From NCBI RefSeq assembly GCF_041904905.1, contig NZ_JAYRMI010000029.1:1-45769 (forward strand): 45,769 nt of DNA, in the 5' to 3' direction. The stretch is from Zoogloea sp041904905. GTDB lineage: Bacteria > Pseudomonadota > Gammaproteobacteria > Burkholderiales > Rhodocyclaceae. Below, in pieces: positions 44,084 through 45,769 of the stretch. Under the pieces are notes generated by a model, which had not been told where the DNA came from, did not search any database, and saw only the letters and a list, made by a program, of their open reading frames with translations. The first letter of the stretch is position 1. Each line of letters begins with the position of its first letter. A program made the position numbers and the translations under genes.

Positions 44084-45769
44084 AGCTCACCCGCCTGCGC
44101 ATCGAACAGTTCCGGCAGTTCCGCCAGCCCCTCGAACTGGCCGGCCTCGAACCCGGCCTCAACGTCATCACCGGCCCCAACGAAGCCGGCAAGAGCACCC
44201 TCGTCGCCGCCATCCGCGCCGCCTTCTTCGAGCGCCACCGCTCCCGCCGCGTGGACGACCTCCAACCCTGGGGCGACACCGCCGCCGCCCCCACCGTCGA
44301 ACTCGATTTCGAACTCGACGGCCAACCCTGCCGGCTCGTCAAGCGCTTCCTCGGCCGCGCCCGCTGCGACCTGCAACTGGGCAACCAGCACCTGGACGGC
44401 GCCGACGCCGAAGACCAGCTCGCCGAACTGCTCGGCTTCCAGTTCGCCGGCCGCGGCGCCAGCACCGAAGAACACTGGGGCATCCCCGGCCTGCTGTGGA
44501 TCGCCCAGGGCAGCGCCCAGACCATCGCCAAGCCCGTCGAGCACGCCGCCGGCCACCTCAACCGGGTGCTCGGCCAATCTCTCGGCGAAGTCGCCAGCAG
44601 CCGCGGCGACGCCATCCTCGCCAAGGTCGAAGCCGCCCGCAACGAGCTGCTCACCCCCGCCGGCGGGCGCCCCCGCGGCCCCTTTGCCGACGCCGAAGCC
44701 AGGGTCGCTGCCCTCGAAGCCCGCCTCGCCGAACTCGACACCGCCATCGCCGGCTACTGCCGGCAAGTGGACAGCCTCGCCGCCCTGCGCCGCGAGCACG
44801 CCGCCGACGACGCCGCCCGCCCCTGGCTCGCCTTCCGCGCCCAGGCCCGGGGCGCCGCCGAACGCCTCGACGCCATCGCCACCCTCGAAACCGAACTCAC
44901 CGGCGCCCGCCAGCAAGCCGGCCAGCTCGACGCCCGCATCCAGCTCCTCCACCGTCAGCTCGACACCCTCGCCCGCCAGGAAGACGACGCCCGCCGCCGC
45001 CACGCCGACGCCACCGACGCCGCCCACCGCGCCGACGACGCCCGCCGCCAGACCGCCCAGTGGCAGGCCCGCCACGCCGACGCCGCCCGCGCCGCCGACA
45101 CCGCCCGCCAGGCCCTGCGCCTCGCCCGCCAGGAAGACACCCGCCAACAGCTCGCCGCCCGCCTCGCCAGCCTACGCCAGCAAGCCGCCGACGGCACCGA
45201 CCGCCTCCGCGCCGCCGACGCCGCCCGGCACAGCCTCCACGCCCTCCAGGCCCAGGCCGCCGCCAGCCGCATCGACGACGCCGACCTCGCCGCCCTGCGG
45301 GCACGCCAGCGCCAGCTCGACGAAACCCGCCTCCGCCAGTCCGCCGCCGCCACCCGCCTCCAGTTCCACCTCGACGACGGGCAGCACATCGCCATCGGCG
45401 GCGAGCCGGTGGCCGGCAGCGGCGAGCGCCAGCTCCTCGAAGCCACCGCCATCGCCCTGCCCGGCCTCGGCCGGCTCACCGTCACCCCCGGCGGCGCCGA
45501 TCTCGCCCGGCTCGCCCAGGCCGCCATCGACCTCGCCGACGCCCACGCCGACCACCTCCAGCGCCTCGGCCTCGACAGCCTCGACGCCGCCGAAGCCCGC
45601 CACCGCACCGCCCAGCAACTCGACTTCGAGGTCAAGACCGCCGCCGCCCGGCTCGCCGCCCTCGCCCCCCGCGGCCTCGACGCCCTCCAGGCCGACCTGG
45701 ACGCCGAGCGCGCCCGCGCCGCCGACGCCGCCCAAGCCCTCGCCCGCCTGCCCGCCGCGCCCCCCGACG
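44080..45769 (+). CDS. SbcC/YhaN-like coiled-coil ATPase (3' end cut by window)
   Basis: At least 563 aa, no stop before the window end. Begins MKLTRLRIEQFRQFRQPLEL, then Walker A GPNEAGKST at residues 34-42 and the start of a long coiled coil rich in Ala, Arg, Glu and Gln (about 200-480) with heptad-type spacing. Typical of SbcC/Rad50/YhaN. Walker B and the second ATPase lobe must lie beyond the window. The family partners with the SbcD/YhaO-like protein encoded just before it (ATGA overlap), in processing DNA ends. Cysteines for a Rad50 zinc hook are not seen in the part available. Confidence 0.9.
   Translation, partial: MKLTRLRIEQFRQFRQPLELAGLEPGLNVITGPNEAGKSTLVAAIRAAFFERHRSRRVDDLQPWGDTAAAPTVELDFELDGQPCRLVKRFLGRARCDLQLGNQHLDGADAEDQLAELLGFQFAGRGASTEEHWGIPGLLWIAQGSAQTIAKPVEHAAGHLNRVLGQSLGEVASSRGDAILAKVEAARNELLTPAGGRPRGPFADAEARVAALEARLAELDTAIAGYCRQVDSLAALRREHAADDAARPWLAFRAQARGAAERLDAIATLETELTGARQQAGQLDARIQLLHRQLDTLARQEDDARRRHADATDAAHRADDARRQTAQWQARHADAARAADTARQALRLARQEDTRQQLAARLASLRQQAADGTDRLRAADAARHSLHALQAQAAASRIDDADLAALRARQRQLDETRLRQSAAATRLQFHLDDGQHIAIGGEPVAGSGERQLLEATAIALPGLGRLTVTPGGADLARLAQAAIDLADAHADHLQRLGLDSLDAAEARHRTAQQLDFEVKTAAARLAALAPRGLDALQADLDAERARAADAAQALARLPAAPPD

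Overview
The window is a contiguous, gene-dense stretch of a very GC-rich chromosome with 45 recognisable protein genes. I see no rRNA, tRNA, CRISPR array, transposase or phage gene. The gene families (AsmA, BON, CsbD, YihY, RtcB, FixL/FixJ-like pairs, a styrene-monooxygenase-type flavoprotein system, YfiR/CHASE8/GGDEF-EAL signalling) and the strong G/C-ending codon bias suggest an aerobic, aromatic-degrading betaproteobacterium, perhaps of the Rhodocyclales (Azoarcus/Thauera/Zoogloea-like). That placement is inference.

Region 1 (1-24 kb) is rich in envelope and stress genes. It holds a four-gene minus-strand set (BON protein, YqjD/DUF883 protein, OmpA-like lipoprotein, small membrane protein), an AsmA protein, CsbD plus DUF1328, a YddA/BacA-type ABC exporter, a zinc peptidase, a Crp/Fnr regulator divergent from a short BLUF photoreceptor, YihY plus a flavoprotein disulfide oxidoreductase, two alcohol dehydrogenases, RtcB, a second DUF1328 gene, a CHASE3 histidine kinase overlapping tail to tail with a NarL-type regulator, a PRC-barrel-like protein, a lipid kinase plus phosphoesterase, a lone receiver protein and a second BON lipoprotein. 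Eight transcription units in this region, on both strands, share one promoter architecture: a box close to ATTCCTACA, three bases, a box close to CATTCGG, a CGAC/GGAC core, and a -10 element starting 51-54 bases after the first base of the first box. This looks like a regulon of envelope and general-stress genes and is the most notable new signal in the window.

Region 2 (21.8-33.7 kb) is a catabolic island. A cytosolic two-PAS sensor kinase and FixJ-type regulator (minus strand) diverge from a plus-strand cluster: a formamidase/acetamidase-family enzyme, Rieske oxygenase alpha subunit, a small unknown protein, a SnoaL-like protein, a StyA-like monooxygenase, its flavin reductase, a short-chain dehydrogenase, a FadL/TodX-like channel, a Rieske ferredoxin, a ferredoxin reductase and a SemiSWEET-like protein. 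A MarR-type regulator closes the cluster on the opposite strand. The combination points to uptake and oxidative attack on a hydrophobic, probably nitrogen-containing aromatic compound; the substrate is not known from sequence.

Region 3 (33.9-42.9 kb) is a tightly coupled four-gene signalling operon: TonB-dependent receptor, YfiR-like periplasmic protein, CHASE8 hybrid histidine kinase with two receivers and an Hpt domain, and a double-receiver, double-PAS, GGDEF-EAL protein. It could carry an outer-membrane or periplasmic signal through a phosphorelay to cyclic-di-GMP turnover. Region 4 (42.97 kb to the end) is an SbcD/YhaO-like nuclease gene followed by an SbcC/YhaN-like ATPase gene cut by the window edge.
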